From NCBI RefSeq assembly GCF_018446385.1, contig NC_055990.1, positions 26,249,891 to 26,313,890 of the forward strand: a DNA stretch of 64,000 nt. The letters run 5' to 3'. The translations under genes and the position numbers were made by a program. Shown here one piece after another: positions 23,735 through 34,938 of the stretch. The notes beneath the pieces were generated by a model. It was not told where the DNA came from. It did not search any database and saw only the letters and a list, made by a program, of their open reading frames with translations. The DNA is from Zingiber officinale (taxonomy: Eukaryota; Streptophyta; Magnoliopsida; Zingiberales; Zingiberaceae). Position 1 is the stretch's first letter; each line of letters opens with the position of its first letter.

Positions 23735-25606
23735 GTGAAGAAGTTGGAGCAATTCTACAAGTCGAAGACTTCATCACAAGAAGCTCAACTTCAAATGGAA
23801 TTCCGAGATGGAATCGGATTCGACACGAGGGTGTCTCCACCATACACATCTACAAGCTTCGATCTTTGGAAATCAAGGATCGAAAACTTCTTAATGGTGG
23901 AGATAGAGCAATGGTTTGCTCTCATGGAAGGTTTTGAAGCTCCCACAAATTCCAAGGGCAAAGTACTCAAGAGGAGCAAGTGGAGCCAAGACCAAATCCA
24001 AAGATGTGAGGCCAATGACAAAGTGATCAAGCTTTTGGTCAATTTATTGCCAAGCAACATCCTGGAGCAAATTGGAGAGTTTGAAGATGCCAAGGAGCTT
24101 TGGAGCAAATTGGCAAGGATTCATGAGATCCCCTCCACTGTACCAAATCAAGGAGAATCCAAAGAGGGCGACTCAATGGATCAAAACCAAGAAGAGGAGG
24201 ACTCCGAGGTTGAGAGATGCTCAACCTCCGAAGAGGAGGTCCAAGAAGCTTCATCCTCAAAGGAGAGCAATCAAAAGAGCAAGGAAGGAGTATATTCCTT
24301 GTTTTATGTACAAGAGGATGAATATGAAGAAGAAGGTGAAGCCTCCACCTCTAGGATTGAGGGGGAGCAATCTTCATTGACACCGGAACAAGAGCAAGAA
24401 GAATCCTCCACATCCGGGTCAAGAGAAGAAGAGGATGAAGAAGCTTCCATCTCCACAAGTCAAGCAAAATCAAATGGAGGAATATCATCTTCGGATCAAG
24501 AGGAAGTTTCTACCTCCGGATCCAAAGGAGAAAGTGTCATCCCTACACAAAAAGGTATAAACATTTCAATTAATAATAAAAATCATATTATATGCTTTGA
24601 ATGTAGGGAACATGGGCATTACAAGAGCAAATGCCCTAAATTGGCCAAGAAGAAGGGCCAAGTGGCATTAAAGGGCAAGGAGAAGCCCAAGGAGACCATC
24701 CCTGGAACAAAGAAGAGCAAGGAGCACATTGTGTGCTTCTCTTGCAATCAAAAGGGGCATTACCGAAGTCAATGCCCTAATGGGAAGAAGGTGGTCAAGG
24801 CTCATAGAGGAAGCTCAACTCAAGGGGGAGCCTCCAAGGTAAAAAAGAAGGTATCTTTTATTGAGCCTATTTCCTTGCAAAATGGTAAAAAGCATGATAG
24901 TTCTAATTTTTATCATTTTAATGCAATTTACCATAAGAATAGAAAGCATGAGGGCATTAAGGAAAAACATGTGGCCCTACATGCCAAGACTACCCAACCT
25001 AAGGTTAGGAAGATAGATAGACATTTGGGCAAGAACACTAAGGATAATAGATACAAGCCCAAGGATAAAAAAGCTCATGGATCAAATGAAAAATCAAATA
25101 CTAAGGACTTCGTAAGGGAAAATCAAGTCTTGAGGTCAAGACTTGATAAATTAGAAAAGACCCTAAAAAGATTGGAAAATATCCTATTAGGGCGAAATGA
25201 GCAAAATCTAGGTTTAGGAAAACAAGGGTCATCCAAGGGTCATAGAGGTTTGGGATACAAACCTAAAATAAAAAAGGACGCACCTACTTACCATAGAGTT
25301 CCATATAGCTATGGAACCAACCCTAAGTTTAGAGGTCAAGTCAAGGATACAAGGGAAGTTATCCCTAGAAGTATCTTTGCAACGACAAACGTGACTAAGA
25401 CTTCTAAGAAGTCTAACAAAGCTACTAAAAAGGTCACAAGGGAAGTAATCCCTAGGGTTGACCTAGAAATTGTGACCAAGGCTTCTAAAAAGCCAAACAA
25501 GGTCACTAGGAAGGTATTCAGGGAAGTTATCCCTAGTGAATACCTAGAGCATCCAAGGAGCACCAATAGGTTTTGGGTTCCTAGGAGCATCTTCTCTACC
25601 CCATAA
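23735..25606 (+). CDS. Intact gag ORF of the gag-only retrotransposon
   Basis: A 623-residue open frame starts about 60 bp after the primer site; an ATG at 23795 is an alternative start. Residues about 25-140 form a copia-type capsid region (FDLWKSRIENFLMVEIEQWFALMEGF...ELWSKLARIHE). A long acidic, serine-rich linker follows. Two CCHC knuckles lie near residues 286 (CFECREHGHYKSKC) and 334 (CFSCNQKGHYRSQC). A coiled-coil stretch (ENQVLRSRLDKLEKTLKRLENIL region) lies near 460-485. The tail has three REVIPR or REVIPS repeats. Two knuckles and great length fit the Sirevirus branch. The frame looks whole; no pol follows it. Confidence 0.85.
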   Translation: MKKLEQFYKSKTSSQEAQLQMEFRDGIGFDTRVSPPYTSTSFDLWKSRIENFLMVEIEQWFALMEGFEAPTNSKGKVLKRSKWSQDQIQRCEANDKVIKLLVNLLPSNILEQIGEFEDAKELWSKLARIHEIPSTVPNQGESKEGDSMDQNQEEEDSEVERCSTSEEEVQEASSSKESNQKSKEGVYSLFYVQEDEYEEEGEASTSRIEGEQSSLTPEQEQEESSTSGSREEEDEEASISTSQAKSNGGISSSDQEEVSTSGSKGESVIPTQKGINISINNKNHIICFECREHGHYKSKCPKLAKKKGQVALKGKEKPKETIPGTKKSKEHIVCFSCNQKGHYRSQCPNGKKVVKAHRGSSTQGGASKVKKKVSFIEPISLQNGKKHDSSNFYHFNAIYHKNRKHEGIKEKHVALHAKTTQPKVRKIDRHLGKNTKDNRYKPKDKKAHGSNEKSNTKDFVRENQVLRSRLDKLEKTLKRLENILLGRNEQNLGLGKQGSSKGHRGLGYKPKIKKDAPTYHRVPYSYGTNPKFRGQVKDTREVIPRSIFATTNVTKTSKKSNKATKKVTREVIPRVDLEIVTKASKKPNKVTRKVFREVIPSEYLEHPRSTNRFWVPRSIFSTP

Positions 25607-28054
25607 ATGGGTTAGAGAGTGTCAACTCTAAGAAGAAGGGTAGTCAACCCAACTTTGAAGAAACTGACACTCAAGGAGCATTTTCAAGGTTATTATTAAC
25701 CTTTGAAAATGAAATGGGTCTATCATTTACTCTTTGAAAGAGTAAAATGTGCCAAATTTGAGAAGTATTGATTTTAATCCTAATTGGCACAATTTAGGAA
25801 TCATAAGAACTACTAAGTTGGGGGTTTTTGGTATGTTCTTAGGAAAATAAAGGCAATTTGAGCCTTAATTAAGAGTGCTACTCTTGTGGAAAAATGAAAT
25901 ATGCCAACATTTAAGGAATAAGCTTAATTTCAATTGGCATAAGTGAATCAAGAGAATTAGAAATGCCAATTTAGGTTTTAGAAATTTCTTGAAGCACTTT
26001 TGGGCAATCTAGGTTTAAAATTTTAAGATTAGCTAAGGATTAAGGATACTTAGATAGATAATCTAGGTATTTTATTTATGCTAAACCTTGTCATGATTGT
26101 TTGCCTATGATATGCCATGACATCGTGTTTAGTTTTATATTTTTCATTCATGACTTATTATGAAAAATACAAAAATACCATGTCATGTCATACATACATC
26201 ATGTAATTATAGGAATCTTTCTTTTGAAAGTTATTTCATTTTGATGTATGCCATAACATTATCATGCATTATGTTTAATTCTTTAAAAGCAAGGACAAAT
26301 GACATTTATCAACAAGTGTTGTCAACAAGTGGCATTTATCAACAAGTGTTTTCAACAAGTTTTATTTTCTTTAAATTAAGAACAAATGGCATTAGTCCAA
26401 CAAGTGACATTTGTTTAACAAGTGGAATAGACAAGTGGCAGTTGTTTAACAAGTGAATCAACAAGTAACATCCTTGGTGGATGTTTACCACTCAAAATGC
26501 CCAGATAGATATGCATGATCCCTAGATTAGGGCAAAATCAAATTTTACATCTCACAAAGACACATAAAATGACTTGTATGTGTTTTAGTGCACGTTAGAT
26601 ATAAGTGAGATGTTAGAAAGATGCATAAAACTCAAGATGTTGATTTAGTGCATTTTTTTGAGTTTTAGGTTCATCAAAACACATAGTTATGTGTTTTTCC
26701 ATCATTGGGAAAGCTAATGTACAAGTCATGTGCATTAAGCCCAAGGAATGTGATGGGATATTGGTTTTAAAAATTATTTTAAAAGGCTTTTGGAAAACCT
26801 TGGTGAAGGCTATCTTTTGATAGTAATCACCATTGAATAGTTAGACACAAACTTAAAGAAAATACTAAAGTTTTTGCAAGTTCTCAAGTTTGTGTCAATC
26901 TTTGAAAATATGATGTATTTTCATAGAAAACTATTTTTCCATGATAAATTATATCCTAAATAATGTCTACACAAATTTTTACGATTTTTGGAATTTTGTA
27001 GAATTTTCTAGGGGTTTCTGAAATTGGCTGAAATTGAATTTCAGTAATTTCAGGCCTTCAATCGATCCGTGGATCGATTGGAGTGCCTCAATCGATCAGC
27101 CGATCGATTGAGAAGGCATTTCTCGCGAGCAGAAGCTCGCTGGATCGATCAGCCGATCGATCCAAGAAGACTGCATCGATCAGTGGATCGATTCAGCAGG
27201 GTTCAATCGATTGGAACTCAACTCCAATCGATCGAAGATGCTGATTTTGGCTGGGAAGGTCTGATTCCAGCATCTTTGAACCTATTTTAGTCTAGGTAAC
27301 CATTCCAAACCCCTCAAAATACATTTGTATACATAAAAAGGGAGTTTTCATGTTGAAAACAAGGATGGATTGGTTAAGGAAGACTATGTTGAAGTTTAGG
27401 TTGAGGTTTGTTTCAAATTTTGAATATTTGAACCTCACAACTTCGAAATTTGGGTTTCCTAAAGGTTTAGGGATTCCAAGTCATTGTTGGTGCAATGGCA
27501 GAAGTTATCACCATGTCTTTAGGGGGAGGGATTCTTTAAAGACATGAAAATTATTTTTCATGAACTTTGGAAGGTGGTTAACCTTCCGTTAAGAACATGC
27601 TCAAGGTTGAGCGTTTGAACTTTAATGGGGAGTGGATATCCTCATTGTTCAAGTGGCTTTAAGTGGATAATGCTCTAGGATGAGCATTTGCCTACATTCG
27701 GGGAGAATGTAGGGTTAAGGATAATGAAGGGTATGGGACCTTCATTATCGTGTTGATCACAACGAGTGAAGTTGTGAACAATGATGAGCAACTCTTCAGG
27801 GGGAGAGTTTTCAACAAGTGAGTTTGTTGATGTGTGCCCAAAAATAGGGCATGGTTTGATGTGTGCCAATAGGGGGAGAATTTAAGGAAGTAAGTTAGGA
27901 TTTCATTACCTAGAGGGAGTTTGCCCTCTTAGGGGGAGAATGAAGGGCTTAACTTATGGATTCATATATTAGCATGAAGGGAGTTGAGGCTATGGGAGTA
28001 GCCTAATTTCCTAACTTAACAAGAGGTATTGTCAAACATCAAAAAGGGAGAGAT
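25607..28054 (+). other. Non-coding interior of the gag-only element, with repeated purine tracts
   Basis: No polymerase, protease or integrase sequence is recognisable. The first half is AT-rich with ACAAGTG repeats (26300-26470). GATC palindromes like those of the LTR appear at 27058-27235. From 27520 to the LTR, AGGGGGAG-type purine tracts recur about every 50-150 bp, the last, AAAAAGGGAGAGAT, abutting the 3' LTR. Confidence 0.75.
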
Positions 28055-29654
28055 TGTTGGTGCAATATTCCCTAGGTCAAGGTTGACCTAGTTAACCAAG
28101 CCTGAGTCTTGGTTTGGGTTTCGATGTTTGACAATATATTGGGTTTAGATGATATTGACAATGCAGGTGCAGTTGTTCATTTGGGGAGATTGTTGATACA
28201 ATTTCCGTTTGGTCAAAGTTGACCAGTTAAGATTGTGAAGGAAAGTCAAGTAGGTCAAGGTTGACTGGATACTTGACTGAAAGTCCTGGTGAGTGAAGCC
28301 AGGCAGAAGGAAGTCCTGGTGAGTGAAGCCAGGCAGAAGGAAGTCCTAGTGAGTGAAGCTAGGCAGAAGGAAAATCCTAGTGAGTGAAGCTAGGTGAAAG
28401 TCCTGGTGAGTGAAGCTAGGCAGGAGGAAAATCCTGGTGAGTGAAGCCAGGTGAAAGACCTAGTGACTGAAGCTAGGCAATTGGGAAAGTCCTGGTGAGT
28501 GAAGCCAGGCAGGAGAAATCCAGATGGGTCAAGGTTGACCAGACATCTGGTGAGAGTCCAAGTAGGTCAAAGGGATTGACCGGATACTTGGCAAGAAGAG
28601 AAAAGTCCAAGTAGGTCAGAGGGATTGACAGGATACTTGGCAAGAAGAGAAAAGTCCAAGTGGGTCAAAGGGATTGACCAGACACTTGGTGAGAGAGCCC
28701 TAGCTGGTCAAGGGTGACCGGATGCTAGGTCTTATGTACCAACAAGTCATGGTTGACTAGATGTTGGTTTAGAGGGCTTTGGACTTGGTTTTGGGCAAAA
28801 ACCAAGATCTGGATTGATCAGCCGATTGATCCAGCAGATCTGAATTGATCAGCCGATTGATCCAGCAGATCTGGATCGATCGATGGATCGATCGATCCTG
28901 GATCGATCGATGGATCGATCCAGCGATCTGGATCGATCGGCCGATCGATCCGGTGACCGAACAGAACCCCTCTGGATCGATCGGTGGATCGATTCAGAGT
29001 CCCAATCGATCGATGGATCGATTGGGGGTTATTTATCGCGATAAGCCTGGATCGATCCACCGATCGATCCGGCTATTCGCGAAGGCGCCGGATCGATCCG
29101 TGGATCGATCCAAAGCCTCCCCGATCGATTGGGAGCAATCCAATCGATCGGGATCCGATCGTTGGCGTCGATTTAAGCCGCAGGCGTTCATTTCCTTCGG
29201 TAGAACTTCACCGATTCATCTCAGATCTTCACCAGCGACTCCACAGAGCTCTCCACGCCAGTTCTTGAAGGATCTTGGAGTTTCTTCCAAGTCAAGAGGC
29301 GGCTCTATTGCAAGAAGAAGAAATCTAGGGTTAGGGTTTTTACTGCATTTCTTGTAAGCTTTTGCTTATTCTTTACTACCCTTTCGTTCTTCTTGTATTG
29401 AGAGTCTTGTAGGGCTTCTCCGCCTTCGGTAGTTACCGAAAAGGAGTATTTACATAGTGGAGGGTGTGTGAGTGTGTGGATCCTTGGACTAGTCACCTCC
29501 TTTGGAGGTGGATACCAAGTAAATCTACCTTGTTAGCGTTGTATGCATTTGTTTCTTATATTTCCGCTGCATATCTCTGAAGAAACGAGCAACGCCGACG
29601 ACGAGCACGCGAAGAGCTATTCACCCCCCCTCTAGCTACTTTTCGGTCCCAACA
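28055..29654 (+). repeat. 3' LTR of the gag-only element
   Basis: An uninterrupted 1600-bp LTR, TGTTGG to CCAACA, holds eight GTGAGTGAAGC units (28284-28515), three GATTGACCGG units and a GATC palindrome array (28805-29155). Compared with the 5' LTR (about 1719 bp without the Tat insertion) it has fewer repeat units. Confidence 0.9.
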
Positions 29655-30129
29655 GGCACTACTACAGCTCGGATTAATCCCGAGCTTCCAACGCTCATGG
29701 CATATAGGGAGGAAATTTGCCGAGCGGGCGTCTCCCCGGTTATGTAGCTGGGGCATATGGCAGACCCGGTATGCATCAGGGCCGAGCGGACATCGCGCTC
29801 GGCCCGACCAGGCTGCCAGTTAGGATAGCAGGCGGCTCCCCCGCGCGGCCCCGGAAAGGGTCAAGGGGAGCAGTTGGCGATATCTTCTTGGAGAGCAGCG
29901 TCGCCAACAGGCGATAGGGTCGACAGCAGAGTCAGACAGAGAATCGTACGGTGGAAGTTTCCACTGTTGCGTCAGAGATATGCTCATACTATTGAGGTAT
30001 GGTGTCAAGCACGCTTTTTTAACACACTCATTCCAAGTATGCTTCGAGGGGCGTGTACATCTCGGGGAGCGTGCACGCGCCTCTGGGAAGCCCTATATAA
30101 GGACCCCTAGGCTTCGACGGAGGTATGCT

Positions 30130-31110
30130 TGTTGGAGCAATCCCAATGGTCCGCGGGACCATGTGTTTTGGTGTTTGGGCAAAGGGTTTATGTTATGATT
30201 ACCCTCGTTATTTGATATGTGTACTTGAGTTGTGCAGGACTGCAGGTGACACATGTGACTCAGGTTGACGGCTTCGGGTCCGGTGAAGGATGGGGCATCC
30301 GAGGGACCGTGGACTAGGCAGCAAGGACAAGGGCCGAGGGAAGCGACTTCGAGGCATACGCGAAGGATGTCATTGGGGACGAGCCGCGGGCTTGGATGCA
30401 TCTGAGGGACGAAAGCCAAAGGAAGTATGCTTGAAGGCAAGAGGTCAAAGCTGCAAAGAAAGCGTCAAATGAGTCATAAGGGTGAGGGTACGAGTGCATG
30501 AGAGATTGTACTCGGAGTAAAATCCTAGTTTTAGGGGTTTACTGTAGAGGTAATGTAGAAGCTACTGTAGCGTACTGTAGCAGTTACTGTAGCGCACTGT
30601 AGCAGTCGACTGGTGATGGATCAGTCGACTGATGCATTGTAGGCAAGGACCAGTCGACTGGTAACGGGCAAATCAGGTTCTGATTTGTTCCAAGCTCTAT
30701 AAGAAGGAGCTTGGTATGGCCGGCCAAGGTGACGAAATTAGACTTGGTTAAAGCCTAATTAGTAGTCACCAAAGTGCTCAAGGTTCTCTTGTGTCCAAGT
30801 GTTATTGGTTGGAGTTGTGGTGAAGTTTCTCCACCCACAAGGAGGTTGAGCTAGCCGGAGTTTGCCGGGGACTAATCCACCGACGGATTGAGGGATCGTC
30901 CACCTTACGGACACGCCGTGAAGTAGGAGCAAGTTATTTCCGAACTACGTAAACGAACGTGTTAGGGGTTTGCATTTCCATTCTTGTATTTAGTGTTTAG
31001 CTTTCTATTTGTGTTTGTTTGTATTCCGCTGCGCTAACATCATAGGAAGCAAGGATTTAGGGGTGCCGTCTATCCAACCCCCCTTCAAGCCGGCCACCGA
31101 TCCTCCAACA
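30130..31110 (+). mobile_element. Solo LTR with CAGTCGACTG palindromes
   Basis: A 981-bp segment starts TGTTGG and ends CCAACA with a perfect 5-bp duplication ATGCT (30125-30129 and 31111-31115), inside the outermost Gypsy LTR. It has repeated CTACTGTAGC strings (30540-30605), three CAGTCGACTG palindromes (30603-30660) and a TATAAG box near 30698. The termini and the TTCCGCTGCGC stretch near the end fit a copia LTR. No internal genes are present. Confidence 0.85.
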
Positions 31111-31352
31111 ATGCTTACATCTCTACTGTATCTACAATTCTCGCTTCTGCTCTTCTTCTTTCTTTTTTTCCTTTCTGCCGGAGATTTGACTTGAGCGTCG
31201 GAAGGTCATCGCCGGGAACCCCTCCTCGGCTCGGCACTGTGCTTGTAGGTCCACGGCGGCACGAGATCTACATTTTTGGAGTCTTCAATCCGTCAACCGG
31301 AGCGCCACATCCCCAGCGTCCATCGACTCACCACTCGGACAGGATGAGAATC

Positions 31353-32178
31353 TATTAATTTCAGCAGATTTTGTCTCAGGTTAATCAAATTACCAATTTT
31401 AATGACATTATTCATTTTCATTTGCTTGTTAGATTTGGTTGTCAAGTGATTTATTAATGTCAAAGACAACGGCGCATTAAATTTGATCAACTGCAATTCT
31501 AATTGTGTGTTAATTATGATTAGATATTCTAGAGATAAAACTTGGAATCCTATATAATTAGTTGATGTAACTACTATGTTAATTAACCACCTTCCAATTA
31601 ATAATATCATTACATAAATTTAAACTCCTAATTATATATATAGAGAGATAGATAGATAGATATAGATAATGCAACACAAAATTATAATATAAATCTAAAT
31701 AATTTGATTTTAAGTGCTACCAACCATAATAATTTATTAAAATTTTAAATTGACTGTTAATATGATGGTATATTTTATAAAATTATTCAAGGATATATAT
31801 AAATGAGGTATATTTATAAAATCAATTTGAATAAAAAATTAACATACGGAAGTGTTTGACATATCCCTTCAGTTTTAAATTAATCTGTAAACCAAGAAAA
31901 AGGTTTAATATATATCTACATAATTACAAGTGGTGAGCATTTTATATATGTTTGTGCATAAAAATATAGCAATATCATTCTTCTTCATTGCTTGCTTAAT
32001 TGAGAGATTATAAAACTAGCAGTATCACCCAAAAAATACAAATATATGATAATAATATGTAAATAAACTGAAAAATAATATATTTCTTACAATTTTTAAA
32101 AATTACAGGAAGGGATCTTATATTTTAATTAAGCAGCAGTAGTTAATATAATTCAAGGGCAGATTGATTATGTATTAA
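31353..32178. other. AT-rich spacer at the left edge of the gene island
   Basis: No coding region or transposon was recognised. It contains a (GATA)n-like stretch near 31640-31670 and is presumably the 3' flank of the minus-strand HLH gene. Confidence 0.6.
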
Positions 32179-32457
32179 CTAAGCAGCCGGCGCAGTGCCT
32201 AGGTTGTCGGAAAGAATCCTCAAGACTTGCACTTGCAGCCTCAGCCGCCGGATATAGTCCGCCGTGCGCAGGAGGAGCTGCGCCGCCGTCAGATCCCGGC
32301 CTCCGGGCACCAGCCTCTGCAGCTCCTTCACCCTCCTGCTCACCCTCGCCGGCGCCTCTTTAACTCGTCTGCCTCCGCAGCAGCTCTTCGCGGTTTGGTT
32401 CCGCCGTCCCCTCGCCGCCTCCTGCTGCCACCGGTGATCCCTTCGCGGCGAGTTCAT
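32179..32457 (-). CDS. Atypical (non-DNA-binding) HLH protein of the IBH1/UPBEAT1/PAR type
   Basis: A single-exon 92-residue protein has a basic N-terminus and then a helix-loop-helix, VSRRVKELQRLVPGGRDLTAAQLLLRTADYIRRLRLQVQVLRIL (about residues 40-83). The basic part lacks the His-Glu-Arg pattern needed for E-box binding, while the second helix keeps the ADYIxxLxxQVxVL pattern of plant IBH1, UPBEAT1 and PAR-type factors. Such proteins inhibit other bHLH factors by heterodimer formation and limit cell growth in brassinosteroid and light signalling (family knowledge). A TATATAA box at 32542-32549 lies about 85 bp upstream of the ATG. Which member it is cannot be settled here. Confidence 0.8.
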   Translation of the reverse strand: MNSPRRDHRWQQEAARGRRNQTAKSCCGGRRVKEAPARVSRRVKELQRLVPGGRDLTAAQLLLRTADYIRRLRLQVQVLRILSDNLGTAPAA

Positions 32458-32540
32458 CGCGGACTAGTGATCTGCAGTGGAGAAATTCGAAGAGGAGGAA
32501 GGAGAGGAGGTTGTTGAGTCGGCAAGGAGGAGATGAGTTT

Positions 32541-32550
32541 CTTATATAAG
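32541..32550 (-). promoter_or_regulatory. TATA box of the HLH gene
   Basis: CTTATATAAG reads as a TATA box on the minus strand. It places transcription start near 32515 and gives a leader of about 55-60 bases before the ATG at 32457. Confidence 0.6.
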
Positions 32551-32599
32551 CAAGAGCCAGGGGCGAAGTAAATTTCCAATTCGCCCCCCATATTCTCAA

Positions 32600-33449
32600 A
32601 AATTAAATTTTCACCCGCAAAACTTTACCGATTGCCCTCCTAAAACCGAAGAGATTCAATACAATTGACATTTCTGAAACATCGCGGGGCGAACAGGAGC
32701 GTCCGCCGAAGGCCGATCCATTCATGGGGAGCATCTGTCGCGTTGCGGCGGTGGGGGCCACGGCATGGACGCCACGTCATGTCATGTGCACGTGTCTGAC
32801 AGCGTTGTCGCACGTGTAGGACAGCGTGTGTGAATATATACTTGTTTATGGACACACACGAGGGTTTATTTAATCTAATTAAATGATTCAGAGTAAATAT
32901 CAATTAAACCTGAATGCGAAATCTGACCTAATTGGGATGGTATAGAAAGAGCAATTCACCAATGTAATATTAATTAATCTAATAAAAAAAAGTGACTTGA
33001 TTTGAACACTCATATTAATGGGTCAAATGGAGGATAAGAGCCGTGTAGTTGGAAAATTTAGATTTAATAGTGGATGATGGCCCTCCATGCATTCTAAGTA
33101 AGGACATATATTAATTAATCTATGTATTTATATATATAAAGTGTGCATGTGCTCGCATGTGCTACGGCCATTCCTCAACAGCTAAGCAAGAAAGGAGCAA
33201 GTCAATGATTAATAGCTAGGGTCGCGATTCAGATCGAGTCGTATCATTTTGACTCGTGATAGATTTAGTTTTGACTCTAAAATAACCATTTAATTAGTAA
33301 TTAAATATTATAAATTTTTTATATGGGTCGATTTGAGCTTACGCTCATTAATTATATTTCTAAATGAATAACAAAAGCATAATAATTAATTAATTAATTG
33401 ATCACCCACTTCAACTATATGAGATTCAAAGGCAATGAATCAAAGGTAA
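32600..33449. other. Spacer between the HLH and tetraspanin genes
   Basis: No gene was supported. It is moderately AT-rich with a short TTAATTAA-type repeat near 33385 and should contain upstream sequences of the HLH gene and the 3' flank of the tetraspanin gene. Confidence 0.55.
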
Positions 33450-34459
33450 TTAGGGTTGGTTGTCTACACTCTTAATGCACAGAGAACGTTGTCGCATAGC
33501 CTCATCGTTCCTCAGCGCACAACAAGTGACCGCATAAACGAGTATGAGGAAGCAAAGCAGTGCGATATTGGCGACGGTGAGCTTCCTCCATCCGCCCTTG
33601 AGCGTTATGATAACTCCAGTCTTGCACGAGTCGCACGCGTAGCAAAGCTTGTCCTCGTCGTTGCTCCACGCCGAGCAATCAGGCGGCGACGAAGCAGCGT
33701 CGAAGCTCGGGCTTACCCACGTTGTCGTGTTCACGTACATGAACTTGCAGTACCTCGGCGGCTTGCAACAACCGGACTAAAAAATATATAAAAAAATAAA
33801 AAATATTTAAAGTTGTGGTGGTGTTTTGCAAAATTGATAAAGGGTGAGTGAGGGTGATGTGGATGTTAATCATATATTAGCGGAGTCTGGGAGCAAAATG
33901 ACATTATCTCAAATTTCGCGGAGGGATTGGTAAATGTTGATCGGACCTGAATCGGCGACAGCTTCTCGTAGAAGTCGACGTCGGTCGGGCTGGCCGTGAC
34001 GCCGGTGGCGCGAAGGCACACGCCGCTCTCCTTCAGGCACGACTCGATCACGATCCAGTTCTTCCACTCGCGCACTATCTTCGCCAGCCAGTGCGGGAAG
34101 TCCGTCAGGCGGTGCTCCTTAAGGTGCCCCGCCGGCTGTAGATTCCGGCCCACGGCGCCCCTGTGCGTCACCACCAGCAACGCCACCGTGAGCGCCACTG
34201 CCGCCACGATCACCACGAAGAGCAGCGCGAGGTACGCCCACAGGAACGCTCGCCGCCGGAAGCAGGCGCCGACGAGGCCCAGCGCCGAGGCCACGAGCGT
34301 CGCCGCACCCAGAGCCAGCGCAAGCGGGAACAGGACCCGCTCGCACTCCGTCGTGGAGCCGCGCAGGCGGAGCCACAGCGCCACCCCGATCGCCGCCAGC
34401 GACGCCAGCAGCGTCAGGAGGTTGAGGGCGCCCACCACGCCGTTGCTGATCCTTGTCAT
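33450..34459 (-). CDS. Plant tetraspanin (TET8-like), two exons
   Basis: Exon 1 is 34459-33947 and exon 2 is 33776-33450, joined across a 170-bp GT...AG intron to give 279 residues. Three membrane helices lie in exon 1 (about residues 9-31, 44-68 and 75-100). The large extracellular loop follows, with the plant-specific SGCCKPPRYC motif exactly at the exon junction and the cysteines of DCSAWSNDEDKLCYACDSCK. A fourth helix, VANIALLCFLILVYAVTCC, precedes a short cytoplasmic tail. The lone intron before GCCK and the length match the family. Plant tetraspanins organise membrane microdomains, and TET8 relatives mark extracellular vesicles (family knowledge). The ATG chosen starts MTRISNGVVGALN, the conserved family start; a longer upstream reading is 5' leader. 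Confidence 0.93.
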
Positions 34460-34938
34460 TGCTGGAGTTGTCTCTGCCCTATCGTTTTGTCCATGGCAGG
34501 GGAGATGGAGATCGGCGGGGATTAAATGAATCGCTCGCCACAAATTCCATGAGAGGTGAGTTGGAATCGGTAGAGAAACGGAGGAAGAATGATTTGGAAT
34601 CGGTTTTTCTTAGCCATGATCGGGTGAAAGATCGTCTCCTCTATAATTGGAAAAAAAAAGAAAGGTATTTTTCCTAATTTTATATAAAATATTTAATTAA
34701 TAAAACTTGTCTGGTAATTCGATAATAAATTATTAATATTTTTGCAAAGAAAATGCGATGAAAAATAGCTGAAAATGATCACAATTACTCAATATGTACA
34801 ATGTAACGGGCGGATCTGTACAATATAACGCACATCGTAACGGACTTGACCGTTCCAGTCCTGAGCATTTTATAACGACCGTTACAATGTTAAATATTCC
34901 TTTTTCTTCGAATCATCCAGAAACGGCAAGGCTTCGCG

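Larger units (their letters stand above)
11609..29654 (+). mobile_element. Gag-only LTR retrotransposon (TR-GAG type, Sirevirus-like), interrupted in its 5' LTR
   Basis: LTRs begin TGTTGGTGCAATATTCCC (11609 and 28055) and end CCAACA (23659 and 29654). The flanking 5-bp duplication is perfect: GGCAC at 11604-11608 and 29655-29659. The primer site TGGTATCAGAGC lies at 23662-23673 and purine tracts precede the 3' LTR. The interior (23660-28054) encodes one long gag ORF and no protease, integrase or RT, the structure described for terminal-repeat retrotransposons with a GAG domain. A Tat Gypsy sits in the 5' LTR at 12354-22680. The gag looks whole; movement would need enzymes from a related copia element (inference). 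Confidence 0.87.
11461..31347 (+). mobile_element. Outermost Gypsy solo LTR, split by later insertions
   Basis: An LTR starting TGATCCGGC at 11461 ends with CGGACAGGATGA at 31347 and is flanked by a perfect 5-bp duplication GAATC (11456-11460 and 31348-31352). Without inserts it would be about 850 bp: 11461-11608, 29660-30129 and 31116-31347. It carries a TATATAA box at 30094-30100. Its ends and the stretch around CTTGAGCGTCGGA resemble the LTRs of the Tat element at 12354-22680, so the two are relatives of different age. It holds the gag-only element (11609-29654) and a solo LTR (30130-31110). Confidence 0.88.

Noticed and set aside
33996-34529. Plus-strand ORFs over tetraspanin exon 1
   Set aside because: They are shadows of the minus-strand exon, without motifs of their own.
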